64,000 nt of DNA from Orrella sp037026685 (GTDB taxonomy: Bacteria > Pseudomonadota > Gammaproteobacteria > Burkholderiales > Burkholderiaceae_B): positions 62,001 through 126,000 of the forward strand of contig NZ_JBANET010000001.1 of the NCBI RefSeq assembly GCF_037026685.1. Direction: 5' to 3'. Below, in pieces: positions 21,025 through 29,866 of the stretch. The stretch's first letter is position 1. Every line of letters begins with the position of its first letter. The notes beneath the pieces were generated by a model. The model searched no databases. It worked only from the letters and a program-made list of their open reading frames with translations, and was not told where the DNA came from. Made by a program: the position numbers and the translations under genes.

Positions 21025-21852
21025 ATGAAAAAACCCTCCAACTGGAAGCAATGGACTCTGGTCGGCGCGGCGGTGCTGCTGGCCTTGCTGCTGCTGGTGC
21101 TGCCGCTGAGCCTGATCTTCGTGCGCGCGCTGTCCGGCGGCTGGGAAATGCTGGCCGCTAACCTGGCCGACGGCGAGATGCGGCATGCCATCGGCCTGAC
21201 GCTGCTGGCCGCGGCGCTGACGGTGCCGGTCAACGTGGTCTTTGGCGTCCTGCTGGCCTGGTGCGTGACCCGCTACGCGTTTCGCGGCCGCAAGCTGCTG
21301 ATCACCCTGATCGATATCCCCTACGCCACCTCGCCGGTGGTCGCCGGCCTGTGCTACCTGGTGGTCTACGGCATGGAAAGCGCCTTCGGCGGCTGGCTCT
21401 ACGAACGGGACATCCAGCTGATGTTCGCCTGGCCGGGCATCGTCATGGTGACGATCTTCGTGACCTCGCCCTTCGTGGCGCGCATCCTGATCCCGCTCAT
21501 GCAGGTGCAGGGCAGCGAAGAGGAACACGCCGCCCTGACGCTGGGCGCCAACGGCTGGCAGATCTTCCGCCTGATCACCCTGCCCAATATCAAGTGGGGC
21601 CTGCTGTACGGCGTGGTCATCACCAATGCCCGCGCGGTGGGCGAGTTCGGCGCGGTCTCGGTCGTGGCCGGCGCCATACGCGGGCAGACGCTTACCCTGC
21701 CCTTGCTGATCGAGCAGCTCAACGACGACAACAAGGCCGTTGCCGCGTTCACCGCCGCCGCACTGCTGGCCTGCATGGCGCTGCTGACGCTGGTGGTCAA
21801 GACCGTGATGGAGCGGCGCCAGGAAGGCCTGTTGACGCGCCCGTCGCATTGA
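21025..21852 (+). CDS. cysW: Sulfate ABC transporter permease CysW
   Basis: Inner-membrane partner of CysT, 275 aa from MKKPSNWKQ. Blocks seen: VNVVFGVLLAWCVTRYAFRGR, IDIPYATSPVVAGLCYLVVYG, the EAA-like loop EEHAALTLGANGWQIFRLITLPN and NARAVGEFGAVSVVAGAIRGQT. The frame extends 48 bp upstream into the GC repeat, so the ATG at 21025 is preferred. The ATPase CysA expected next is missing; a hairpin, an AT-rich leader and the polyketide synthase follow. Confidence 0.92.
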   Translation: MKKPSNWKQWTLVGAAVLLALLLLVLPLSLIFVRALSGGWEMLAANLADGEMRHAIGLTLLAAALTVPVNVVFGVLLAWCVTRYAFRGRKLLITLIDIPYATSPVVAGLCYLVVYGMESAFGGWLYERDIQLMFAWPGIVMVTIFVTSPFVARILIPLMQVQGSEEEHAALTLGANGWQIFRLITLPNIKWGLLYGVVITNARAVGEFGAVSVVAGAIRGQTLTLPLLIEQLNDDNKAVAAFTAAALLACMALLTLVVKTVMERRQEGLLTRPSH

Positions 21853-21880
21853 GCCGGTCCCACCCGGGGGGCGGACCGGC
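21853..21880 (+). terminator. Hairpin after cysW
   Basis: Immediately after the cysW stop, GCCGGTCC and GGACCGGC form a perfect 8-bp stem around a 12-nt loop. It marks the probable end of the sbp-cysTW transcript; no T tract follows. Confidence 0.5.
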
Positions 21881-22215
21881 GGCGCGGGCCGCCTTGCCCA
21901 AGCCGGCCGGCCATGTTAAACCCGGATAAAATTTAGCCGTTTGCCTGGGTGATGGGCGGTGGGTCGAGCCATATGCCCCACACATTGGCATATCCGTACG
22001 GCGCGCTTATCGCAAGCCTTGCGTATTTTGAAACATTTGAACACCTTGACTCGCAACAGTGCGCCGGTGCCCTCAATAAACTGTCGGGCTGTTTTAGCTT
22101 TTATGCGTTCGTGTCTTGCTTCGACTTGTATTTGCAATATTTCGCCAGCGCTTTAGAGCGATCCCGATGAATCGCAGTAACCTCCATCCCGTCGCGCTAA
22201 AGAAGGAATGAATGC
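21881..22215 (+). promoter_or_regulatory. AT-richer leader of the PKS locus with a palindrome
   Basis: About 335 bp without a gene and clearly less GC-rich than its surroundings. It holds a perfect operator-like inverted repeat, ATATGCC (21971-21977), 9 bp, GGCATAT (21987-21993). It also has a TAAAAT -10-like hexamer near 21926 and a small stem CGCAA-GCC-TTGCG (22011-22023) followed by TATTTT. Just before the PKS start, AGAAGGA lies 8 bp from the ATG. Together this reads as the regulated promoter and leader of the PKS operon. Confidence 0.5.
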
Positions 22216-25200
22216 ATGGCAGTACGTGTAGCAGTCGTCGGATTGGCCTTCCGATTTCCCGGCACCAGCAAGGCCCGCTATTGGACCGACCTGCTGCAAG
22301 GCCGTGATCTGGTCACCGAGGTCCAGGCCGAGCGCTGGGCGCAAGATGCCTATCTGCACCCCGAGAAGGCCCATCCCGGCACGAGCTACACCTTCGCGGC
22401 GGGCTCGATCGGCGACGTGTCCGGTTTCGACGCCGGCTTTTTCGGCATCTCGCCGCGCGAGGCCGCGCTCATGGACCCGCAGCAGCGCGTGCTGCTCGAA
22501 CTCGCCTGGGAAACCCTGGAGCATGCCGGCGTGCCGCCCTCGGCGCTGCGCGGCAGCGATTGCGGCGTATACCTGGGCGTGGCCGGCACCGAATACTCGC
22601 ACCGGTTCTCCGACGACCTGGGGGCCATCGACGCTTCCATCGCCACCGGCAACACGCTGAGCGTGGCGGCCAACCGCATCTCCTACCTGTTCGACCTGCA
22701 CGGCCCCAGCCTGGCCATCGACACGGCCTGCTCGTCCTCGCTGGTGGCGTTTCACCAGGCCTGCCAGGCGATCGCCTCGGGCGAGATCAGCCAGGCCCTG
22801 GCCGGCGGCATCAGCCTGCACCTGCATCCGTTCGGCTTCATTATTTTTTCCAAGGCGTCCATGCTCTCGCCGCGCGGGCGCTGCAACGTGTTCGATGCGT
22901 CCGGCGACGGCTACGTGCGCGCCGAGGGCGGCGGCTTGTTCCTGCTCAAGGACTACGACCGCGCGGTCGCCGACGGCGACCGCATCCTGGCCGTGGTGGC
23001 CGGCTCGGCGGTCAATACCGACGGGCGCAAGAACGGCCTGACCGTGCCCAGCGCCCAGGCGCAGTGCGCGCTGATGCAGCGCGCCTATGCACAGGCCGGC
23101 ATCGACCCGGCGCAGCTGGACTACCTGGAGGCGCACGGCACGGGCACCGCCGTGGGCGATCCTATCGAGACCCGCGCCATCGGACAGGCCCTGGGCCAGC
23201 GCCGCGCCCCGGGCCAGCCCCTGCCCATCGGCTCGGTCAAGAGCAATATGGGCCACCTGGAGGCCGCCTCGGGCGTGGCCGGCCTGGTCAAGGCCATCCA
23301 TGCCTTGCAGCACCGCACCGTGCCGGCCACCATCGGCATCAAGACGCTCAATCCCAATATCGATTTCCAGGGCCTGAACCTGCAGGTGGTGACCGAAAAC
23401 CGCCCGCTGCGGCCCGAGGGCGTGCTGACGGTGGGGGTCAATTCCTTCGGCTTTGGCGGCGCCAACGCGCACGTCATCCTTCAATCCCATGAGCCGCCCG
23501 GCGCGCCGGCGCCGGCCCCCGCGCCCCGGCAGGACCAGGCGCACGGCGCCGATCCCGCCCTGCCCGTGCTGGTGTCGGGCAAGAGCGCGCAGGCCCTGCA
23601 GGCGGCGGCCGCGCAGATGGCGGCCGCGCTGGCGGGGCTGGCGCCGGACCGCCTTTACGATGCCGCCTGGCAAAGCCTGCGGCGGCGCGAATGGCACGAG
23701 CATCGCGCGCTGGCCTACGCCCGCACGCCGCAAGAGGCCGCGGCCCTGCTGGCGCCCCTGGGCGCCGGCGAGCAGGCGCTGCCTCGCGCCCTGGCCTGCG
23801 GCACGGCGCTGCAGCAGGCGCAGGGCCCGGTTTTTGTCTATTCGGGCAACGGTTCGCAGTGGCCCGGCATGGGCCGCGCGCTGCTGGCCGACCCGGTGTT
23901 CCTGGCCGCCGTGCGCGAGGTCGACGCGCTGTTCGAGCCCCTGGCGGGCTGGCGCCTGCTGGACCTGCTGCAAGCCGAGCCCCAGGCCGGCCAGTATGTG
24001 CGCACCGAGCATGCCCAGCCTGCCCTGTTCGCCGTGCAGCTGGGCATGACCCGCATGCTGGCGCAGCGCGGCATCGTGCCGGCCGCCGTGGCCGGGCACA
24101 GCGTGGGCGAGATCGCCGCGGCGTGGGCCTGCGGCGCCCTGTCGCTGCCCGATGCGGTCAAGGTCATTTTCCATCGCAGCCGGCTGCAAGGCCGCACCAA
24201 GGGCGTGGGCGCGATGAGCGCGGTGGGCCTGGACGGCGCCCAGGCCGAGGCGCTGCTGGCCGAATCGGGCCTGGCGCACGCGGTCTGCGTGGCGGGATTG
24301 AACAGCCGGCGCGGCGCCACCCTGGCCGGCGATCCGCAGGCGCTGGCGCAAGTCGAGCAGGCGCTGGAGGCGCGCCGGGTGTTCCAGCGCCGCCTGGACC
24401 TGGACTACGCGTTCCACAGCCCGGCCATGGACCCGATCAAGGACGAGCTGCTGCAGGCGCTCGAAGGCCTGCGCCCGCAGCCGGGCCGGCTGCCCTACTA
24501 CTCCACCGTGACCGGCGCCCGGCTCGATGGCGCGCAGCTCGATGCCGGATATTGGTGGCGCAACGTGCGCCTGCCGGTGCAGTTCGAAGGCGCCGTGCAG
24601 GCCCTCGTGCAGGCCGGGCACAACGTGTTCGTCGAGGTCGGCCCGCACACCGTGCTGCGCGGCTACGTCAGCGAGGCCTTCAAGACGGCCGGATGCCAGG
24701 GCCGCGTGCTGGCCTGCGCGGTGCGCGAGGACGACGCGCCGGCGCGGATCGATCACGCCGCCGGCCAGGTGGCGCTCAGCGGTGCGGCCTTCGACTGGCA
24801 GGCGCTGCTGCCGCAGCCCGGCCGGCACCTGGACCTGCCCGGCTATCCGTGGCAGCGCGAACGCCACTGGCATCCGGTCACCGGCGATTCGATGGGCATG
24901 CTCGAGCGCCGCAAGGTGCATCCGCTGCTGGGCTATCCGCTGGGCCACATCGAGCATTGCTGGGAGAACCATCTCGATACGCATCTGCAGCCGCTGCTGG
25001 CCGATCATGTGGTGGGCGGGGCCGTCGTCTTTCCCGGCGCCGGCTATGCCGAGATGGGCCTGGCCGCCGGCCGGCAATGGCAGCCGCAGGCCCAGTGCCT
25101 GGAAATCGAGGAACTCGAGATCCTTGCGCCCTTGCTGCTTGCCGCCCAGCCCAGCAAGATCAGCCGGCTGACCCTGGATCCGGCCGACGGGCGTTTTTAC

Positions 25201-28200
25201 ATCAAGGCCAAGGACGCGGGCAGCGCCCAGGGCTGGACGAACTATGCGGCCGGCCGCCTGCTGCGCGAGCCCGGCGCCAGCCTGCTGGGCGGGACGGCGC
25301 CACAGTGGCCGGCGCGGCCGGCCGATTTCGACGGGGCCGCGCATTATGCCGCCTGCGCCGCGGCCGGCCTGGCTTACGGGCCGGCATTCCAGGCCATCGT
25401 GCAGGGCTGGCGCGAGGATGCGCATACGGTCGTGGCCCAGTTGCGCCCGGACGTGGCGCCCCCGGCCGAGCTGCAGGCCGCCCTGCTGCATCCGGCCCTG
25501 CTCGATAACGCCTTCCAGCTGGCCGTGCCGCTGCTGCACGAGGTCCGGCAGGCCGCGGCGGCCGGTCTGGCCTTCGTGCCGGCCAGGCTGGGCCGCCTGG
25601 CCCTGCGCCTGGATGCCGGCGCCCCCCAGGCCGCCCGCGTGCGCCTGTGCCGCCGTTCCCCGCATTCGCTGACGCTGGCCATCGAGCTGTTCGACGGCCA
25701 GGGCCGGCAGGTGGCCGCCGTGCACGAAGCGCGCTTTCGGGCGGTGCGCCTGCACCGCGCGCCGGCCGATGCGCTGGATTTCCTGGATTACGCGAGCACC
25801 CCGCGGCCCGTCGGCCGTCCGCCCGCCACCGTGGCGCCCGAGGCCGTGCACGGCGTTTTGCAGGACGCCGTGCGCCAGGCGCAGGAACAAGGCCTGCACA
25901 GCGTCCAGCTGGGCGAGATCGAGCCGCTGCTCGAGACGCTGTGCGACCGCTACGCGGCGGCGGCCCTGCGCGCGCTGTGCAATGATGCCCAGGACTTGCC
26001 GCAGGCCGTGCTCGACGGCGTGGCGCCCGCTTTGCAGCCGTGGGTGGCCCACCTGGCCGCGCGGGCCCAGGCGGCGGGCTGCCTGGTGCCCGCGCCGCAC
26101 GGCTGGCGCCTGGTTCCGGATCCGGACGATGCGCCGGGCGCCACGGATATCTGGAACGCCCTGGCGCGCGAATATCCCCAAAGCTTTCCCCTGGCCCATG
26201 CGGCCGGCCGGCTGGGCATGCATGCGCCGGCCTTGCTGGGCGGCCAGCTTGCCCTGGCGCAGGTGCTGCCGCGCGCGGCCAGCGCGGCGGCGCTGGGCCT
26301 GTGCAGCTGGGGCGATGGCGCGCTGCGGGGCCTGGCAAGCGCCCTGGCCGGCCTGCTGCGCGAAAGCCAGCAGCGCCTGCCTGCCGGCCGGCGCCTGGCC
26401 GTGCTCGAAATCGGCGCGCTGCCGCCGCTGGCCGCGCCGGCCTGCTGCGCCGTGCTGGATTTTCACGTCGCGGACTACAGCTACGCGACCTTTGGCCAGG
26501 CGGCACAGGAAGCGGCGGGCACGGTGCGCGAACGTTATCCCGATGCCCGCATCGAGGACCTGGCCGATCCCCAGGCCGACCAGGGCACGCCCGCCGACCT
26601 GGTGCTGCTGCACGCCGATTTCGACGCCTTGCAGGACGGCCTGGCGGCGCTGCGCATCGCCTGCCGGCGCCTCAAGCCCGGCGGCATGCTGGTGCTGCGC
26701 GGCACCCATCCGGCGGCCTGGGCCGATTTCGTATTCGGTGCGGCGCCCGACTGGTGGATAGACACCGTCGATGCCGGCAAGGCTTCCAGCCAGCGCGCGG
26801 CCAGCTACTGGCAGGCGGCGCTGTCGCAGCAAGGGCTGGAGGACGTGCGCCAATACGACTACGCCGGCCAGGCGCAAAGCGGCCCCTATCTGCTGGCCGC
26901 CCGTTGCCCCGCGGCAGCGGCGCCGGCCGAGCCGGTGCCGGCCGCCCAGGCGGGCTGGCTGCTGCTGGCCGACGCCGCCGGCCCGGGCGCACGCTGGGCC
27001 CAGGCGCTGGCGCAGGCCTTGCGGGCCGCGGGCCAGCGCGTGGCGCTGCACGAACAGGCCGATCCCGATGGACTGGCCGGCCTGCTTGCGCAGGCGCGCG
27101 CCGAGCTCGGTACGCTCGAGGGGGTGATCCACCTGGACGGCCTGGCCGGCGGCCCCGGGCAGGATGCCGATCCGCCCGCGCGCCTGGCGGTGCAGGTGCG
27201 CCGCTGCGCGCTGGCCGCCGCGCTGGCGCGCGCCTGCGTGCAGCAGGCGCCGGCGCCCGACCTGTGGCTGCTGACGGCCGGCGCATGGCCGGGCGGCCAG
27301 GCCGGTCAGCCCCGCGACGCGCAGGACGCCCACCCCGCCAATGACGCGGCGCTGTGGGGCTTTGGCCGCACCCTCATGAACGAGGCGTCGGGCCATGCCG
27401 TCAGGCTGGCCGAGGTGCCCGGGCAGCCTCATGCGCAGGCCCTGCAGGCCTTGGTGCGCGAGCTGCTGGCGCCCGATGCCGAACAGGAAATCCTGCTGGA
27501 TCCCGATGGGGCGCGGCATGCCCCGCGGCTGGCCGTGCTGCCCCGCCCGCAAGCGGCGCCGGCCGGGCCGCAGGCCGACACCTGCCTGCGTCTGGGCTTC
27601 GATTTTCCCGGCCAGCTGCGCAACCTGCAGTGGATGGAGCAGCCGGCGGGCACGCTGGGCGAGGACCAGATCGAAGTGCGCGTGCAGGCCACGGGCCTGA
27701 ATTTCCGCGACGTCATGTACGCCCTGGGCCTGCTTTCGGACGAAGCCATCGAGAACGGCTACGCCGGCCCGACGCTGGGGCTGGAGTTCTCCGGCGTGGT
27801 GCTGCGCACCGGCGCGCGGGTGCACGGCTACGCGCCGGGCGATGCGGTGGTGGGTTTTGGCCCGGCCAGCTTCAGCGACCGCGTGCAGGTGGGCACCGAG
27901 GCGGTGGCGCACCTGCCGCGCGGCTGCGGCTTCGAGGCGGCGGCCACCATCCCCAGCACCTTCTTCACGGTGTACTACGCCCTGCACCACCTGGCGCGGC
28001 TGGCGCCCGGCGAGCGCATCCTGATCCACGGCGCGGCCGGCGGGGTGGGCATCGCGGCCATCCAGATGGCCCAATACCTGGGCGCGCAGATCTACGCCAC
28101 CGCCGGCTCGGACGAAAAGCGCGACTACCTGCGCCTGATGGGCGTGCAGCACATCTTCGATTCGCGTTCGCTTTCCTTTGCCGACGAGATCCTGGCCTGC

Positions 28201-29853
28201 ACCGACGGCCAGGGCGTGGACGTGGTGCTCAATTCGCTGGCTGGCGAAGCCATCAACCGCAACCTGCGCGTGCTGCGGCCCTTCGGCCGCTTCCTGGAGC
28301 TGGGCAAGCGCGATTTCTACGAGAACACCCGCATCGGCCTGCGGCCTTTCCGCAACAACATCAGCTATTTCGGCATCGACGCCGACCAGCTGATGCGCGA
28401 GCGCCCCGACCTGACGCGCCGGCTGTTCGGCGAGATGATGGCGCTGTTCGAGCAAGGGGTGCTGCATCCCCTGCCCTACCGCAGCTTCGATGCCAACGAC
28501 GTGGTCGAGGCTTTCCGCCACATGCAGCAGGCCCGCCAGATCGGCAAGATCGTGGTCACCTACGAGCAAGGCATCCATGCGCGCAAGGCCCTGCCGCGTC
28601 CGGCCCAGCCGCTGTCCCTGTCGGCCCAGGCTTGCTACCTGGTCACGGGCGGGCTGGGCGGTTTCGGCCTGCGTACCGCGATGTGGCTGGCCGAGCGGGG
28701 CGCACGCCACCTGGTGCTGGTCAGCCGTAGCGGCCCGGTTTCCGAAGAGGCCCGCCAGGCCATCGGACAATTGCAGGCGCGCGGCGTGCGCGTGCACGCG
28801 GCTGCCTGCGACATCACCGACGGCGCGGCCGTGGCCGAGCTGTTCGAGCAGATCGCAAGCAGCCTGCCTGCGCTAAAGGGCGTCGTGCATGCCGCCATGG
28901 TGATCGACGACGGCCTGGCCCAGCATGCCGACGCCGCGCAGATCTCGCGCGTGCTCGCGCCCAAGGTGCTGGGCGCCCTGCACCTGGACCGGGCATGCGC
29001 GGGGCTGGCGCTGGACTTCTTCGTGCTGTATTCGTCGGCCACCACGCTGTTCGGCAATCCGGGCCAGGCCAGCTACGTGGCCGCCAACGCCTGGCTCGAG
29101 CGCCTGGCCCAGGCGCGGCGCGCGCGCGGCCTGCCGGCCACCTGCGTGCGTTGGGGCGCCATCGACGACGTGGGCTACCTGGCGCGCAACACGGCCGTCA
29201 AGGAGGCCCTGCAAAGCCGCATGGGCGGCGCCCCGCTGGCCTCGGCGGTGGCCTTGCAGGCGCTCGAGGACATGCTGCGGGCCGGCGACGGCGGCATGGG
29301 GGTGATGGAGCTGGATTGGCGCGCGCTCGCCCGCTTCCTGCCCACCGCCGACACGCCCAAGTTCTCGGCCGTGGCCGCGCGCGCGGGCGATGCGGGCGGC
29401 CCGGACGACGGCGGCCAGGACCTGGCCCGCATGCTGGCCGAGCTGGACGACGAGGCCTTGCTGCCGGTGCTGCAGGACATGCTGTGCGCCGAGATCGGCG
29501 AGATCCTGCGCGTGCCGCCCGAGCGCATAGACCGCGAGCAATCGGTCTACGACATGGGCCTGGACTCGCTGATGGGCGTGGAGCTGGTGGTGGCGCTGGA
29601 GAACCGCTTCGGCGTGCGGCTGCCGGTGATGGCCTTGAACGAGGACGCGAACATCGCCAAGCTGTCGCTGCGCCTGTTGCGGCTGCTGCGCGGCGACGCG
29701 GCGCAGGCCGACGAGCCGCTGGCCGCGCAGGTCCAGGACATGATGCAGCGCCACGGCGTGCAAGAGGACCCGGCGCTGCCCGCCGAGGAGATGGCCAGCG
29801 AACTGGCCGCCCAGGAACGCAACGGCAACGGGCGGCGCCTGATTTCGGATTGA
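22216..29853 (+). CDS. Highly reducing type I polyketide synthase, no thioesterase
   Basis: Single-module, 2545-aa megasynthase. Order by motif: KS 1-425 (DTACSSS, Cys172; EAHGTGT, His307; His347); AT about 535-840 (GHSVG, Ser629; YAFHS at 731, the xAFH signature of malonyl-CoA selectivity); DH about 895-1180 (HxxxGxxxxP from His931; DNAFQ, Asp1097). Next is a methyltransferase-like region about 1240-1530 whose SAM motif is degenerate (VLEIGALPP, no GxG) although LKPGGMLVL remains. Then come ER about 1785-2115 (HGAAGGVG, 1938-1945), KR about 2140-2320 (TGGLGGFG; Tyr2287, Asn2291; IDD motif suggesting B-type) and ACP about 2410-2500 (GLDSL, Ser2451). There is no loading, docking or thioesterase domain. 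All reductive domains look intact, so iterative use would give a saturated acyl-ACP. The oxoamine synthase gene begins within 15 bp and is the likely release enzyme. Confidence 0.93.
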   Translation: MAVRVAVVGLAFRFPGTSKARYWTDLLQGRDLVTEVQAERWAQDAYLHPEKAHPGTSYTFAAGSIGDVSGFDAGFFGISPREAALMDPQQRVLLELAWETLEHAGVPPSALRGSDCGVYLGVAGTEYSHRFSDDLGAIDASIATGNTLSVAANRISYLFDLHGPSLAIDTACSSSLVAFHQACQAIASGEISQALAGGISLHLHPFGFIIFSKASMLSPRGRCNVFDASGDGYVRAEGGGLFLLKDYDRAVADGDRILAVVAGSAVNTDGRKNGLTVPSAQAQCALMQRAYAQAGIDPAQLDYLEAHGTGTAVGDPIETRAIGQALGQRRAPGQPLPIGSVKSNMGHLEAASGVAGLVKAIHALQHRTVPATIGIKTLNPNIDFQGLNLQVVTENRPLRPEGVLTVGVNSFGFGGANAHVILQSHEPPGAPAPAPAPRQDQAHGADPALPVLVSGKSAQALQAAAAQMAAALAGLAPDRLYDAAWQSLRRREWHEHRALAYARTPQEAAALLAPLGAGEQALPRALACGTALQQAQGPVFVYSGNGSQWPGMGRALLADPVFLAAVREVDALFEPLAGWRLLDLLQAEPQAGQYVRTEHAQPALFAVQLGMTRMLAQRGIVPAAVAGHSVGEIAAAWACGALSLPDAVKVIFHRSRLQGRTKGVGAMSAVGLDGAQAEALLAESGLAHAVCVAGLNSRRGATLAGDPQALAQVEQALEARRVFQRRLDLDYAFHSPAMDPIKDELLQALEGLRPQPGRLPYYSTVTGARLDGAQLDAGYWWRNVRLPVQFEGAVQALVQAGHNVFVEVGPHTVLRGYVSEAFKTAGCQGRVLACAVREDDAPARIDHAAGQVALSGAAFDWQALLPQPGRHLDLPGYPWQRERHWHPVTGDSMGMLERRKVHPLLGYPLGHIEHCWENHLDTHLQPLLADHVVGGAVVFPGAGYAEMGLAAGRQWQPQAQCLEIEELEILAPLLLAAQPSKISRLTLDPADGRFYIKAKDAGSAQGWTNYAAGRLLREPGASLLGGTAPQWPARPADFDGAAHYAACAAAGLAYGPAFQAIVQGWREDAHTVVAQLRPDVAPPAELQAALLHPALLDNAFQLAVPLLHEVRQAAAAGLAFVPARLGRLALRLDAGAPQAARVRLCRRSPHSLTLAIELFDGQGRQVAAVHEARFRAVRLHRAPADALDFLDYASTPRPVGRPPATVAPEAVHGVLQDAVRQAQEQGLHSVQLGEIEPLLETLCDRYAAAALRALCNDAQDLPQAVLDGVAPALQPWVAHLAARAQAAGCLVPAPHGWRLVPDPDDAPGATDIWNALAREYPQSFPLAHAAGRLGMHAPALLGGQLALAQVLPRAASAAALGLCSWGDGALRGLASALAGLLRESQQRLPAGRRLAVLEIGALPPLAAPACCAVLDFHVADYSYATFGQAAQEAAGTVRERYPDARIEDLADPQADQGTPADLVLLHADFDALQDGLAALRIACRRLKPGGMLVLRGTHPAAWADFVFGAAPDWWIDTVDAGKASSQRAASYWQAALSQQGLEDVRQYDYAGQAQSGPYLLAARCPAAAAPAEPVPAAQAGWLLLADAAGPGARWAQALAQALRAAGQRVALHEQADPDGLAGLLAQARAELGTLEGVIHLDGLAGGPGQDADPPARLAVQVRRCALAAALARACVQQAPAPDLWLLTAGAWPGGQAGQPRDAQDAHPANDAALWGFGRTLMNEASGHAVRLAEVPGQPHAQALQALVRELLAPDAEQEILLDPDGARHAPRLAVLPRPQAAPAGPQADTCLRLGFDFPGQLRNLQWMEQPAGTLGEDQIEVRVQATGLNFRDVMYALGLLSDEAIENGYAGPTLGLEFSGVVLRTGARVHGYAPGDAVVGFGPASFSDRVQVGTEAVAHLPRGCGFEAAATIPSTFFTVYYALHHLARLAPGERILIHGAAGGVGIAAIQMAQYLGAQIYATAGSDEKRDYLRLMGVQHIFDSRSLSFADEILACTDGQGVDVVLNSLAGEAINRNLRVLRPFGRFLELGKRDFYENTRIGLRPFRNNISYFGIDADQLMRERPDLTRRLFGEMMALFEQGVLHPLPYRSFDANDVVEAFRHMQQARQIGKIVVTYEQGIHARKALPRPAQPLSLSAQACYLVTGGLGGFGLRTAMWLAERGARHLVLVSRSGPVSEEARQAIGQLQARGVRVHAAACDITDGAAVAELFEQIASSLPALKGVVHAAMVIDDGLAQHADAAQISRVLAPKVLGALHLDRACAGLALDFFVLYSSATTLFGNPGQASYVAANAWLERLAQARRARGLPATCVRWGAIDDVGYLARNTAVKEALQSRMGGAPLASAVALQALEDMLRAGDGGMGVMELDWRALARFLPTADTPKFSAVAARAGDAGGPDDGGQDLARMLAELDDEALLPVLQDMLCAEIGEILRVPPERIDREQSVYDMGLDSLMGVELVVALENRFGVRLPVMALNEDANIAKLSLRLLRLLRGDAAQADEPLAAQVQDMMQRHGVQEDPALPAEEMASELAAQERNGNGRRLISD

Positions 29854-29866
29854 GTTGCCCCCTATC

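Noticed and set aside
21949..22170. 73-codon frame in the PKS leader (starting ATGGGCGG...)
   Set aside because: No ribosome-binding site and no homology visible; the region fits a regulatory leader better. A leader peptide cannot be fully excluded.
22153..28797. 2214-codon open frame on the minus strand opposite the PKS
   Set aside because: It is an antisense shadow of a high-GC gene: no ribosome-binding site, Arg/Gln/Ala/His-rich translation with no family motifs, while the plus strand has every PKS catalytic motif.
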